The notes below the pieces were generated by a model that was not told the origin of the DNA, ran no database searches, and saw only the letters and a program-made list of their open reading frames with translations. From contig NZ_JABXKQ010000033.1 of NCBI RefSeq assembly GCF_017114945.1, positions 1-52,619 on the forward strand: 52,619 nt of DNA. Direction: 5' to 3'. The DNA comes from Nostoc sp. JL34. Lineage in GTDB: Bacteria; Cyanobacteriota; Cyanobacteriia; Cyanobacteriales; Nostocaceae. This document shows positions 25,861-36,052 of the stretch, one piece after another. How positions within the stretch are numbered: the first letter of the stretch is position 1; every line of letters begins with the position of its first letter. The translations under genes were made by a program, and so were the position numbers.

Positions 25861-25963
25861 TTACTAGGGACTGGGGACTGGGGACTAGGGACTGGGGACT
25901 GGGGGAATAACTATGCCCAATACCCAATGCCCAATGACTAAAAATAATTTGGAGATATAACCA

Positions 25964-27076
25964 ATGACTACTGATATCAACTTATTCTCTCCTTACCAAT
26001 TAGGGAATCTGGAACTACCTAACCGGATAATAATGGCACCCTTAACCCGAAATAGGGCAGGTAAGGGAAACGTACCATACGAACTGAATGCTACCTACTA
26101 CGTCCAACGTGCTTCCGCCGGACTGATTATTTCAGAAGCAACACAGGTAACTCCTGAAGGACAGGGCTATCCCGCGACCCCAGGAATTCATTCACCAGAA
26201 CAGGTGGAGGGATGGAAATTAGTAACCGATGCCGTACATCAGCAGGGAGGAAGAATTTTCCTGCAACTATGGCACGTCGGCAGGATTTCCCATCCTGACT
26301 TACAACCAAATGGAGTTTTACCTGTAGCACCTTCTGCGATCGCTCCTAAAGGTGAGGCTGCAACTTATGAGGGGCCAAAACCTTTTGTTACTCCCCGGGC
26401 TTTAGAAACATCGGAAATACCGCAGATAGTCGAACAGTACCGTCAGGGAGCGGCAAATGCCCTAGCGGCTGGGTTTGATGGGGTGGAAATTCACGCAGCT
26501 AATGGTTATTTGATAGATCAGTTTCTGCGCGATCGCACCAATCAACGTACAGACAAATATGGAGGTTCTATTGAGAATCGGGCCCGATTTCTGTTGGAGG
26601 TGACAGAGGCGGTAACTAGTGTGTGGGATTCTAACCGAGTTGGGGTACGTTTTTCTCCCAGTGGGACTTTTAACGATATAGGTGACTCCAATCCTCTGGA
26701 GACATTCGGTTATGCGGCTCAAGCGTTGAACCAGTTTAATTTGGCATATCTGCATATTTATGAGGCAACAGAGGCAGATATTAGACATGGCGGGATAATA
26801 GTACCCACTAGTCATATCCGCGATCGCTTTACAGGTACACTCATCGTCAATGGCGGTTATACCCGTGAAAAAGGCGATGCAGTACTGGCAAACAAAGCAG
26901 CAGATTTAGTTGCCTTTGGCACATTATTTATATCAAATCCCGATTTACCCCGACGCTTCGCTTTAAATGCACCACTAAATCAACCAAATCAAGCAAGCTT
27001 CTATGGTGGCGATGAAAAGGGATATATAGACTATCCATTTTGGTCACCTGCTAATGAGCCAGTAGCTAAGGCGTAA
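25964..27076 (+). CDS. Old yellow enzyme family alkene reductase
   Basis: 370 aa flavoprotein of the NemA/OYE class: 'LGNLELPNRIIMAPLTRNRA', 'IFLQLWHVGRISHPDLQPNG', 'FDGVEIHAANGYLIDQFLRD' (the His-Ala-Ala-Asn substrate-site motif), 'TNQRTDKYGGSIENRARFLL', 'LIVNGGYTREKGDAVLANKA'. It reduces activated C=C bonds of electrophiles such as enones, maleimides and nitro-compounds with NAD(P)H via FMN. An enzyme of this kind next to GST, nitroreductase and an ArsR regulator supports an electrophile-detoxification role. Confidence 0.92.
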   Translation: MTTDINLFSPYQLGNLELPNRIIMAPLTRNRAGKGNVPYELNATYYVQRASAGLIISEATQVTPEGQGYPATPGIHSPEQVEGWKLVTDAVHQQGGRIFLQLWHVGRISHPDLQPNGVLPVAPSAIAPKGEAATYEGPKPFVTPRALETSEIPQIVEQYRQGAANALAAGFDGVEIHAANGYLIDQFLRDRTNQRTDKYGGSIENRARFLLEVTEAVTSVWDSNRVGVRFSPSGTFNDIGDSNPLETFGYAAQALNQFNLAYLHIYEATEADIRHGGIIVPTSHIRDRFTGTLIVNGGYTREKGDAVLANKAADLVAFGTLFISNPDLPRRFALNAPLNQPNQASFYGGDEKGYIDYPFWSPANEPVAKA

Positions 27077-27300
27077 TTCGTAATTCGTAATTTGTAATTG
27101 TTGCTTGCGCGGGCTGGAGACAAGTCGTTTGTGGTGAAACAAGGAATAATTTTTATTTTTGTTTCATGAATAAATACATTCGCTTGTATCCTAATTACGT
27201 TAACGCAGCGACCATTACAGGGAAGCAAGCTACGCACAGCGTTTCGTAGAGAGCGTTATTAGGAATTATTTAGTCATCACTCAACTATCAGGAGAATCTC
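27077..27300. repeat. Intergenic short repeats
   Basis: Tandem 'cgtaattcgtaatttgtaatt' at the start, then a repeat of the 'gcaagctacgcacagcgtttcgtagagagcg' class near 27224-27256. Related forms of the latter occur at 35600-35630, 37285-37318 and 42230-42260. No gene was seen. Confidence 0.6.
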
Positions 27301-27966
27301 ATGAGTTCCATTACTCAAACCCAACCTTTAGATGTACCCAGTGCGATCGCTAAACGTCGTTCCATCAAAACTTTTAAAACAGACCCTATCACCCCAGAAC
27401 TACTCAAGCAACTGGTAGAGTTAACTGTGGCTGCACCCAGTAGCTATAATATCCAAGACTGGCAAATTATTCTTGTGCAAGATGCAGCGCAAAAAGCAGC
27501 ATTGTCAGCGGCATCTTTTAATCAACAGCAAATTATTCAAGCACCTGTAACCTTTGTCTTTGCCGCCGATCCTAACGCAGGCGAACAAAACTTGACCCCA
27601 ATTTTAGAGCAGGGACTCGAAACTGGGGCATGGAATGAAGGCACGGTAAACTACTTTAAAACCGCCGTCCCGCAATTTCAAGCATCGCTAGGCGAGAAGC
27701 GACGCGAATATGCCATCAAAGATGCCATCATTGCCGCTACTCATTTGGTGTTAGCGGCAGAAAGTTTGGGATTATCCACTTGTTTTATGAACGGTTGGAT
27801 TGAGGATCAGGTAAAGGAAGTAATTGGTGCTGGGGATAATCCAGATTTAGCGATCGCTGTTGTCGTCCCCGTTGGCTACGCAGCCGAACCACGCTTAAAT
27901 CCAGGTCGTTTGCCATTCTCCTCCAATGTCTCTGTAGACAAAATTGGTAATCCTTATGCAGGGTAA
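27301..27966 (+). CDS. Nitroreductase-family protein (221 aa)
   Basis: FMN-binding nitroreductase fold: 'AIAKRRSIKTFKTDPITPEL' with the phosphate-binding RRS, 'AAPSSYNIQDWQIILVQD', 'AATHLVLAAESLGLSTCFMNGW' and a C-terminal 'VVPVGYAAEP'. Members reduce nitroaromatics, quinones or unsaturated carbonyls with NAD(P)H. ATG 27301 has AGGAG about nine nucleotides upstream. Sits after the OYE gene in the ArsR-linked redox cluster. Confidence 0.9.
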   Translation: MSSITQTQPLDVPSAIAKRRSIKTFKTDPITPELLKQLVELTVAAPSSYNIQDWQIILVQDAAQKAALSAASFNQQQIIQAPVTFVFAADPNAGEQNLTPILEQGLETGAWNEGTVNYFKTAVPQFQASLGEKRREYAIKDAIIAATHLVLAAESLGLSTCFMNGWIEDQVKEVIGAGDNPDLAIAVVVPVGYAAEPRLNPGRLPFSSNVSVDKIGNPYAG

Positions 27967-28035
27967 CCTTTCCTAAATTAGGAATGGAGCATTGGGCAAT
28001 AGTTATTCTCCCCCTGCTCCCCTTACTCCTTGTAC

Positions 28036-28135
28036 TAATCTGTCAAATTCATTCATTTTGACGGTTAGAAAGACGCGATAAATCGCCGTCTCTACAAGGA
28101 ATTTATTTATCAATTATTTATTGACAGACTACTAC
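28036..28135. repeat. Putative MITE-like repeat family C
   Basis: The left end TAATCTGTCAAATTCATTC and the right end, reversed, TAGTCTGTCAATAAATAATTG are short imperfect terminal inverted repeats around GACGCGATAAATCGCCGTCTCTACAA, the core repeat shared with 32274-32342 and 39642-39664. About 100 nt. Confidence 0.55.
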
Positions 28136-28148
28136 CCAATCCCCACTC

Positions 28149-29444
28149 ATGTCCCTAGCTTCCTTCCTAGCGCGTCGTTCGTTCCACTATGGCTGGATCG
28201 TAGCTGGTTTAACATTCTTAGCTTTGCTGGTGGCAGCCGGAATTCGCTCTGCTCCTGGAGTTTTTATAGTGCCTCTCGAACAGGAGTTTGGCTGGAGTAG
28301 AGCAACTATATCTTTGGCAATCTCCATTAACTTAGTCCTCTACGGATTAATTGGCCCTTTTGCTGCCACAGTTATGGAGCGGATCGGCATTCGTCGGATG
28401 ATGGTATTCTCACTTGCTATCATTGCTCTCGGTGTCGGTTTAACCACTTTGATGTCAGCATCTTGGCAGCTAGTCTTGCTGTGGGGTGTGGTTGTTGGTT
28501 GTGGTAGCGGAGTTATCGCCTTGGTTTTGGGTGCTATTGTTGTCAATCGCTGGTTTTTGGAAAAGCGGGGTCTAGTTCTGGGCATTTTAACCGCCAGTAC
28601 AGCCACGGGGCAACTAGTGTTTCTCCCCTTGCTGGCTTCAGTAAGCGATCGCTTTGGCTGGCGAGTTGCGGCTCTGGCTCTTAGTTGTGCAGCACTTCTA
28701 ATTATTCCAGCGATCGCAGCTTTTATGCGCGATCGTCCAGCAGATGTCGGTTTGCGACCCTTTGGCGACAACAGCGAAACTGTGGAACTATCACAGCCCA
28801 AAGTCAATTCCATCGCCTCCACTCTCAACGCCCTCTGGCTAGGAATGCATCATCGCGACTTCTGGCTGCTATTTGGTAGCTTTTTTATCTGTGGCGCAAG
28901 CACAAATGGGTTAATTGGAACTCATCTGATTCCCGCTTGTATTGACCACGGTATCCCGGAAGTCAAGGCTGCGGGTCTTTTGGCAATCATGGGACTATTC
29001 GATTTTTTTGGAACTACTATGTCCGGTTGGCTATCTGACCGCTGGAACAATCGCTACTTATTGTGCTGGTACTACGGACTGCGGGGTTTGTCTTTGATTT
29101 TCTTGCCCTTCAGTTTCAACTTTTCCTTCTATGGACTTTCCATTTTCGCTGTTTTCTATGGACTTGATTGGATTGCCACTGTACCACCGACAGTCCGTCT
29201 TGTTGCCAATGTCTTCGGTAAACAAAATGTGGGTGTGATGTTTGGTTGGATTGTCGCCGGACACCAACTTGGTGCAGCCACAGCCGCATTCGGAGCCGGA
29301 GCGTTGAGAACTTGGACGGGTAGTTATTTACAAGCGTTTATTTTATCAGGCGTTCTCTGTCTGATTGCCGCAGTTTGTGTACTGCAAATTGGTCAAACTC
29401 CCACTAAGGGCAATTCCCAGTTATCTTCAGTCACGGAAAATTAA
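28149..29444 (+). CDS. MFS transporter (431 aa)
   Basis: Twelve predicted spans beginning at 'GWIVAGLTFLALLVAAGIRS', with the MFS motif between spans 2 and 3 degenerate ('ATVMERIGIRRMMVF') and a second half-motif 'GWLSDRWNNRYLLCW'. It belongs to the oxalate/formate or monocarboxylate-like MFS group (opening FHYGWIVAG). Substrate unknown; in context it may export or import a small organic acid or xenobiotic. The ATG at 28149 has no clear Shine-Dalgarno. The downstream SDR starts 4 nt after its stop. Confidence 0.88.
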   Translation: MSLASFLARRSFHYGWIVAGLTFLALLVAAGIRSAPGVFIVPLEQEFGWSRATISLAISINLVLYGLIGPFAATVMERIGIRRMMVFSLAIIALGVGLTTLMSASWQLVLLWGVVVGCGSGVIALVLGAIVVNRWFLEKRGLVLGILTASTATGQLVFLPLLASVSDRFGWRVAALALSCAALLIIPAIAAFMRDRPADVGLRPFGDNSETVELSQPKVNSIASTLNALWLGMHHRDFWLLFGSFFICGASTNGLIGTHLIPACIDHGIPEVKAAGLLAIMGLFDFFGTTMSGWLSDRWNNRYLLCWYYGLRGLSLIFLPFSFNFSFYGLSIFAVFYGLDWIATVPPTVRLVANVFGKQNVGVMFGWIVAGHQLGAATAAFGAGALRTWTGSYLQAFILSGVLCLIAAVCVLQIGQTPTKGNSQLSSVTEN

Positions 29445-29448
29445 ATTT

Positions 29449-30138
29449 ATGGCAACAACAGCTTTAATTGTCGGTGCAGGTAATGGATTGAGCGCTTCTT
29501 TAGCTCGCCTATTTGCCAAAGAAGGATTCACCGTAGCTTTAGCGGCTCGCCAAATTGAAAAACTCACTCAATTGAGCAGTGAAATTGGGGGATTTAGTTT
29601 CGCCGCTGATGCCTCAAAACCAGATGAAGTAGAACAGTTATTTATTGATATTGATAATAAAATCGGTTCCCCGAATATTGTCGTTTACAATCCCAGTTTT
29701 CGGGTGCGGGGGCCTCTTGTTGATTTAGACCCTGGTGAGGTGGCAAAAACCCTAGATGTCACAGCTTATGGTGGCTTTATTGTGGCCCAAGCTGCTACCA
29801 AAAGGTTTTTGCAGCTTGGCGGCGGGGCGATATTTTTTACTGGAGCCTCAGCCAGTGTTAAGGGTTATCCGCTGTCTGCTCCCTTTGCAATGGGTAAATT
29901 TGCACTGCGCGGTTTGGCTCAGAGTATTGCTAGAGAATTAGCACCAAAGAATATCCATGTGGCACATTTCGTGATTGATGGTGGAATCCGTTCAGCAGAT
30001 CGCCAAGATCCAGCAGATAATCCTGATAGTACCCTTGACCCAGATGCGATCGCACAAACTTATCTCAGCATCTTCCGCCAACCCCGCAGTGCTTGGACAT
30101 GGGAAGTAGAACTACGTCCGTGGGTAGAGAACTTCTAG
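29449..30138 (+). CDS. SDR-family protein (229 aa), divergent active site
   Basis: Rossmann start ALIVGAGNGLSASLARLFAK and a classical SDR body ('NIVVYNPSFRVRGPLVDLDP', 'GGGAIFFTGASASVKGYPLS'). The usual Tyr-xxx-Lys appears altered: the segment reads SAPFAMGKFALRGLAQS, with Phe where Tyr is expected but the Lys kept. It may therefore be a weak or non-canonical dehydrogenase. ATG 29449 is chosen because it lies 4 nt after the MFS stop and begins the Rossmann strand; the longer frame overlaps the MFS gene. Translationally coupled with MFS. Confidence 0.85.
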   Translation: MATTALIVGAGNGLSASLARLFAKEGFTVALAARQIEKLTQLSSEIGGFSFAADASKPDEVEQLFIDIDNKIGSPNIVVYNPSFRVRGPLVDLDPGEVAKTLDVTAYGGFIVAQAATKRFLQLGGGAIFFTGASASVKGYPLSAPFAMGKFALRGLAQSIARELAPKNIHVAHFVIDGGIRSADRQDPADNPDSTLDPDAIAQTYLSIFRQPRSAWTWEVELRPWVENF

Positions 30139-30172
30139 CCTAGACAATTGTTACAAGAATAGTTTTGTAGGT

Positions 30173-30949
30173 ATGAAAATTGATTTTGGTGCAACTGCTA
30201 CTGATTATGCAAAACACCGCGCTGGCTTTCCGAGTTCATTATTTAACAAACTGTCTGAATATGGTATAGGTTTACCAGGGCAAAACATTATTGACCTTGG
30301 TACAGGGACAGGAACACTGGCGCGGGGCTTTGCCGATAGAGGTGCTTATGTAATTGGCATAGATCCATCAGCCTCACTTTTAGAACAAGCCAGACTGTTA
30401 AGCGAATCTGCCCAACTGAAAGTAGATTATCGAGTCGCAACTGCTGAGAATACTGAGTTACCAGATGCCAGTGCAGATGTGGTGACAGCAGGACAGTGTT
30501 GGCATTGGTTTGACCGTCCACAGGTTGTCCAGGAAATTACTCGCATATTGAGAGGAAATGGCTCCCTCGCGATCGCACATTTTGATTGGATACCCTTAAA
30601 AGGTAATGTAGTTGAAGCCACAGAACAATTGATCGAGGCTCATAATCCCGCCTGGAATATGGGCGGCGGTAATGGCTTGCATCCCCTGTGGTTACAAGAC
30701 ATTGGTGAAGGAGGATTCCGAGAAATCCGCACATTTTCTTACGATGTATTTGTCTCTTATACACACGAAGACTGGCGGGGACGAATTCGTGCAAGTGCTG
30801 GTGTGGGAGCCAGCTTGACACCAGAAAAAGTAGAAGTATTTGACCAAGAATTGGCAACATTACTCGAAGCAAAATATCCTACACCAATTCTTCAGGTTCA
30901 CCATAGAGTTTGGGCTGCGATCGCAAAAGCACCGCAATCTCATTCGTAA
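30173..30949 (+). CDS. Class I SAM-dependent methyltransferase (258 aa)
   Basis: Motif I 'NIIDLGTGTGTLARGFADRG' (SAM-binding), motif II-like 'YVIGIDPSASLLEQAR', 'VDYRVATAENTELPDASADV' and 'CWHWFDRPQVVQEITRILRG', as in the UbiE/Methyltransf_11 group. Small-molecule acceptor unknown. It lies 34 nt after the SDR and 60 nt before the GST, so likely the same transcript. Methylation of a thiol or phenol would fit a detoxification cluster (inference). Confidence 0.88.
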   Translation: MKIDFGATATDYAKHRAGFPSSLFNKLSEYGIGLPGQNIIDLGTGTGTLARGFADRGAYVIGIDPSASLLEQARLLSESAQLKVDYRVATAENTELPDASADVVTAGQCWHWFDRPQVVQEITRILRGNGSLAIAHFDWIPLKGNVVEATEQLIEAHNPAWNMGGGNGLHPLWLQDIGEGGFREIRTFSYDVFVSYTHEDWRGRIRASAGVGASLTPEKVEVFDQELATLLEAKYPTPILQVHHRVWAAIAKAPQSHS

Positions 30950-31009
30950 TTAAGAGAGTGTCTGTAACGCACTCCTACAAAATAATCGCACAATTTTAGG
31001 AAACGAACC

Positions 31010-31708
31010 ATGATTGAACTTTACTATTGGGCAACTCCAAACGGTCATAAAATCACGATTTTCTTGGAAGAAGCCGGCTTACCATACACTATAATTCCTG
31101 TGAATATTGCGGCTGGGGAGCAATTTAAGCCGGAATTTCTAAAGATATCTCCTAATAATCGGATGCCTGCGATCGTTGACCACGAACCAGCAGATGGAGG
31201 TGCGCCGATTTCGCTATTTGAATCTGGTGCAATCTTGCTATATTTGGCAGAAAAAACCGGGAAATTAATCCCTCAAGATTTACGCCAACGGACTCAAGTT
31301 TTAGAATGGTTGTTCTGGCAAATGGCAGGTCTAGGGCCAATGGCGGGACAAAATCATCACTTTAGTACTTATGCTCCCGAAAAGATTGAATATGCCATTA
31401 AGCGCTATGTGAATGAAACCGGACGCTTATATGCAGTACTAAATAAGCAACTAGCAGATAGAGAATTTGTGGCTGGCGATTATTCCATCGCCGATATTGC
31501 TGCTTATCCCTGGATTGTGCCCCATGAAATCCAAAGTCAGAATTTAGAGGATTTTCCTCACCTCAAGCGCTGGTTTGAGACAATTAAAGCGCGTCCAGCA
31601 ACAATTCGCGCCTACGAAAAAGCCGAAGCATTCAAAACTGAAGCGCTTGATCCAGATAAGTTACGAGATTTGTTATTTAACCAGTCGGCGAAGACTATTC
31701 AGCCTTGA
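31010..31708 (+). CDS. Glutathione S-transferase (YfcG/Ure2-like)
   Basis: 232 aa. Thioredoxin-fold N-domain: 'LYYWATPNGHKITIFLEEAG', cis-Pro loop NRMPAIVDH, and ESGAILLYLAEKTGKL for the glutathione gamma-glutamyl site. The helical C-domain has 'YSIADIAAYPWIVPHEIQ'. The TPNGHK motif is that of the YfcG/YghU class, which act mainly as disulfide-bond reductases and peroxidases with glutathione. Last gene in the rightward redox cluster; a MITE-like element follows at 31738. Confidence 0.92.
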   Translation: MIELYYWATPNGHKITIFLEEAGLPYTIIPVNIAAGEQFKPEFLKISPNNRMPAIVDHEPADGGAPISLFESGAILLYLAEKTGKLIPQDLRQRTQVLEWLFWQMAGLGPMAGQNHHFSTYAPEKIEYAIKRYVNETGRLYAVLNKQLADREFVAGDYSIADIAAYPWIVPHEIQSQNLEDFPHLKRWFETIKARPATIRAYEKAEAFKTEALDPDKLRDLLFNQSAKTIQP

Positions 31709-31737
31709 ACCTAATAAAATTGTCTTGACTCAATTTC

Positions 31738-31840
31738 AGGGACTTCCAGTTAAAAAAATATCCCATCGTCGGAACGTAAGGCTTTGCCCTTCTACAAATT
31801 TACAAATAATTTTGGATAATTTATTTTTTGGAAGTCCCTT
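31738..31840. repeat. MITE-like repeat with GGGACTTCCA ends
   Basis: The left end GGGACTTCCAGTTAAAAAAATATCC and the right end, reversed, GGGACTTCCAAAAAATAAATTATCC form terminal inverted repeats of about 25 nt around about 50 nt of unrelated sequence. The left end matches the element at 20733. Confidence 0.75.
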
Positions 31841-31941
31841 CAATAAGTCCTAACTTTATAGGGCTGCTGCCGCTAATAGAGGATGTTTATCAAGTCTCAA
31901 TTAATACTAGCCCTGAGTCATGCGAGATTTAATTCCCCTCC

Positions 31942-32184
31942 TTAACCTTGGGGGCGATCGCAATGATAAGGATAAAGCCACTCACACTTGAAAAGTCCAT
32001 GGGTATGTTTTTCAAAAAAGGTTCCAGCATGGCGTCCAGGAGATATGTCGATCCCAGCCTTGGTTTTAATTTCGTACAGCCAAGGAAAGGCTACTACTAA
32101 AACAGTGATGACCGCGAAGATGTAGAAAATCGTGGTTCTAATTTTGGGCAATCTTCGGGAATTGCTGTTGTAGTTTTGAGGCAT
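31942..32184 (-). CDS. Small single-pass membrane protein (80 aa), unrecognised
   Basis: Basic N-terminus (MPQNYNSNSRRLPKIR), one clear span (about 18-37, TIFYIFAVITVLVVAFPWLY), then a polar C-terminal half with several His and one Cys (GRHAGTFFEKHTHGLFKCEW). The single TM, the basic cytoplasmic side and an ATG at 32182-32184 argue that it is real; no Shine-Dalgarno stands out. It is alone between two repeat elements. Function unknown. Confidence 0.5.
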   Translation of the reverse strand: MPQNYNSNSRRLPKIRTTIFYIFAVITVLVVAFPWLYEIKTKAGIDISPGRHAGTFFEKHTHGLFKCEWLYPYHCDRPQG

Positions 32185-32253
32185 ACGTAGTACAGGGGAA
32201 AAACTAAGTATCTATCTTAGCCTAAAGCTGAAAATGTCGTCCGAGGCGCAGAT

Positions 32254-32387
32254 CAATACGGATCGGTTAAGCCAAGAGACGCAATAAATCGCCGTCTTTA
32301 CAAAGGATTGATTATTGTAGAGACGGCGATTTATCGCGTCTTTGTGATTTAGAATTTTCATCAAAAAGCCCTAACCGAACCGTATTG
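32254..32387. repeat. MITE-like repeat family D, copy 1
   Basis: 134 nt. The left end CAATACGGATCGGTTAAG and the right end, reversed, CAATACGGTTCGGTTAG are terminal inverted repeats. The inside carries two inverted copies of the GAGACGGCGATTTATCGCGTCT core. It occupies most of the spacer upstream of metY; otherwise 32185-32650 holds no visible gene. Confidence 0.75.
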
Positions 32388-32644
32388 GAAGCGGGGATTA
32401 ATATTATGTGGGTTCTGATCAAGTTCTCGCCCAGATTTGCTAAAATTGCTCTTTCAGAAAAGGTTTTAGAAATTAAAGGCACTGCTACCTTGCCTTTAAT
32501 TCCCATTCCTCAACTTGTTGTGCTAAAGATGGGTAATCTTGGGCGTGACCAGGTAAAATACGGTAAGTCTTCTAAATAACCGTTGATTAATCCAATCCAA
32601 TCCTCAAATATATTACTTGCTTATATAATTGGAAACTCAAATAA

Positions 32645-33955
<1,311 letters not shown>

Positions 33956-33959
33956 TTTT

Positions 33960-34062
33960 TAATTGGGAATGGGGCATTGGGCATTGGGCATTGGGTATTA
34001 ATTCTTCTCCTCCACTCCTAACTCCTAGCTGCCAACTTCTAACTCCCCACTCCCCACTCCTA
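33960..34062. repeat. Spacer repeats between metY and metX
   Basis: 'gggcattgggcattgggcattgggtatt' followed by C-rich 'ctccccactccccactcc'. An open frame continues from here into metX and would add about 25 repeat-derived residues; it is not part of the protein in my reading. Confidence 0.7.
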
Positions 34063-34065
34063 GAT

Positions 34066-35145
34066 ATGATCTACTCAGACTTCATCTCACCGCAAACCCA
34101 GTTTTATCAGCTTACAGTGCCTTTTCAACTTGAAGGCGGTGAAACATTAACTGGGGTTCAGGTTGCTTATCGTACCTGGGGACAGTTAAATTCTCAAGGT
34201 GATAATGGGGTACTGATTTGTCATGCCTTGACTGGTTCGGCTGACGCTGATGATTGGTGGGAACCTTTGTTTGGTTCAGGGAAAGCCTTCAATCCAGAAT
34301 GCGATTTTATTGTATGCACCAACATTTTGGGAAGTTGTTACGGTACAACTGGGCCAACATCTATCAACCCAACAACAGGAAACCCTTATGGCGTATCCTT
34401 TCCTAAGATTACAATCCGAGATATGGTTCACCTGCAAGCTGTACTACTAGAATACCTGGGTGTTCAATCTCTGCGGTTAGTAATTGGCGGATCGCTCGGT
34501 GGGATGCAAGTACTGGAATGGGCGTTATTATATCCAGAAAAGGTGAAAGGAATAGCACCCATTGCTGTTTCTGGAAGGCATTCAGCTTGGTGTATTGCAT
34601 TAAGTGAAGCCCAAAGACAGGCAATTTATGCCGATCCAAACTGGCAAGGAGGGAACTATACCCTGGATGCACCCCCAATCCAAGGACTAGCAGTAGCGCG
34701 GATGATGGCGATGTCTACTTACCGTTCTTGGGATAGTTTTACAATCCGTTTTGGACGGCAGTATGATGCGTCTGAGCAGTTTGCTATAGCCAGTTACTTA
34801 CAGCATCAGGGTCAAAAGCTGACAGAGCGATTTGATGCCAACACTTACATTACCCTCACCCAGGTAATGGATCGTCACGATGTTGCACGCGATCGCACCA
34901 GTCCTAATTTATCAGATTACGAATCTGTTCTGCAAAGCATCCAGCAACCGACTTTAGTTGTCGCCATTGATTCTGACATCCTCTATCCTCCAGTAGAACA
35001 ACAAGAATTGGCAAATTTAATCCCTAATGCTCAACTGGCGTGGCTGAAGTCAACCCACGGACATGATGCATTCTTAATTGACATGGATGCATTGAATGAA
35101 ATACTAATCTCTTTTCAGCAAAGTTTAGATTTATCAGCCTCTTAA
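34066..35145 (+). CDS. metX: Homoserine O-acetyltransferase
   Basis: 359 aa alpha/beta hydrolase. Nucleophile elbow GGSLGGMQVLEWAL (Ser about residue 143), 'HALTGSADADDWWEPLFGSG', 'TNILGSCYGTTGPTSINP', and C-terminal catalytic Asp in VVAIDSDILYPP and His in STHGHDAFLID. It acetylates homoserine with acetyl-CoA for MetY. The start is set at ATG 34066 (MIYSDFISPQ), which matches the family's N-terminus; the longer frame from 33991 reads spacer repeats. Probably co-transcribed with metY. Confidence 0.92.
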   Translation: MIYSDFISPQTQFYQLTVPFQLEGGETLTGVQVAYRTWGQLNSQGDNGVLICHALTGSADADDWWEPLFGSGKAFNPECDFIVCTNILGSCYGTTGPTSINPTTGNPYGVSFPKITIRDMVHLQAVLLEYLGVQSLRLVIGGSLGGMQVLEWALLYPEKVKGIAPIAVSGRHSAWCIALSEAQRQAIYADPNWQGGNYTLDAPPIQGLAVARMMAMSTYRSWDSFTIRFGRQYDASEQFAIASYLQHQGQKLTERFDANTYITLTQVMDRHDVARDRTSPNLSDYESVLQSIQQPTLVVAIDSDILYPPVEQQELANLIPNAQLAWLKSTHGHDAFLIDMDALNEILISFQQSLDLSAS

Positions 35146-35221
35146 CTCGATGGATTGAGATCAAAGCTCGGCCTTCCGAGTTCTGAGGTGGAATGATGAA
35201 GTTGAAAAGGCGATCGCACTT

Positions 35222-35398
35222 TTAGGCATTGGGTTTATTTTTACTATTCTTTGCGTCATTAATATAAATGATTACCAAGCAGTAAATAGCTACAGGAGTT
35301 AGTGCGATCGCTACAGGCGGGTAAATCGTGTAGAAAGTAGCCACAACTTCAGCAACCCCCAATACTGTCAGAATAAATTCGGCTTGTTTACGTTTCAT
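35222..35398 (-). CDS. Small two-span membrane protein (58 aa), unrecognised
   Basis: From ATG 35396-35398: MKRKQAEF, hydrophobic 'ILTVLGVAEVVATFYTIY', then 'PPVAIALTPVAIYCLVIIYI' and a charged tail NDAKNSKNKPNA. Two adjacent spans with positively charged ends look like a genuine tiny membrane protein. An upstream ATG at 35437 is possible but gives an unlikely extension. Function unknown. Confidence 0.5.
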   Translation of the reverse strand: MKRKQAEFILTVLGVAEVVATFYTIYPPVAIALTPVAIYCLVIIYINDAKNSKNKPNA

Positions 35399-35629
35399 CA
35401 GAATTGCGTTTAAATGGTTGACAATTCCATGAAACAATGCCCAATCACAAGTTCAGTCCCAAGCTGTCTGAAGTTATTACCGAGTTATTTCCTAGTTATT
35501 CCCAATTCCCAACTTAGGGCGGTTAGAAACCACAGCTACACAGGCAAAATCACCTGCGTGGGTTTCAAAGCCGATATTTTTCATGATTTCCGCGGAGGCG
35601 GACTTCTCTGCGAGACGCTACGCGAACGT

Positions 35630-36052
35630 TATGCTTTAGTCTATCAGCAGCATCAATCACAAACCCTATTAACCAGTCGAGAAGTGCCAGCAGATTTAGT
35701 TGATATCCGCTATGAGGGTGCGGAACCAGATTCAGAATTGGTGTATATCGAGAGAATTTCTGGAGTGGCGACAGTCGCGGGAGTTGAGATTTTGCGACAG
35801 CGCCAACTGAAAGATAGTGTACCAGATTTGCAGTGGATATCTGAGCGCGTTGAGGGACACGTATTTTTGTTAACCCAACTGGCGGCTATTGGTAAGGGTA
35901 AGCCTGGGTATCTGCGAAAGCATCCAGAATTGGTGACGAAAAAAGCTGAACCCATTCTCAGAGAACAACTGGCAAGACAAAGTGAAGCAGCGCGAGATTT
36001 ACTCAGCCGGATGTGTGTGTTGCGCGTGGGGATAGATATCCGAGGTTTAACT
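35630..36052 (+). pseudogene. Fragment of an NB-ARC (STAND) ATPase
   Basis: About 141 residues of an NTPase core: TLLTSREVPADL (sensor-1-like 'TSR' motif), 'QWISERVEGHVFLLTQLAAI', 'PELVTKKAEPILREQLARQS', 'ARDLLSRMCVLRVGIDIRGLT'. This matches the Nostoc NB-ARC/TPR proteins after the Walker motifs. Walker A and B are missing; upstream sequence is a short repeat of the 'gagacgctacgcgaacg' class. After GLT the frame runs into AT-rich unrelated sequence. The TPR half of such a protein is found 2.7 kb downstream. Confidence 0.75.

Noticed and set aside
28340..28828. Long leftward open frame inside the MFS gene
   Set aside because: Shadow of the MFS coding sequence; composition rich in Arg/Thr/Pro without any domain.
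29365..29448. N-terminal extension of the second SDR into the MFS gene
   Set aside because: The Rossmann strand begins right after ATG 29449, and the extension is out-of-frame MFS coding sequence.
32385..32579. Rightward 64-aa frame before metY
   Set aside because: It begins inside the MITE end, has no ribosome site and no recognisable family; possibly a fragment but cannot be supported.
33991..34065. N-terminal extension of metX
   Set aside because: The added residues come from C-rich spacer repeats; the family start matches MIYSDFI at 34066.
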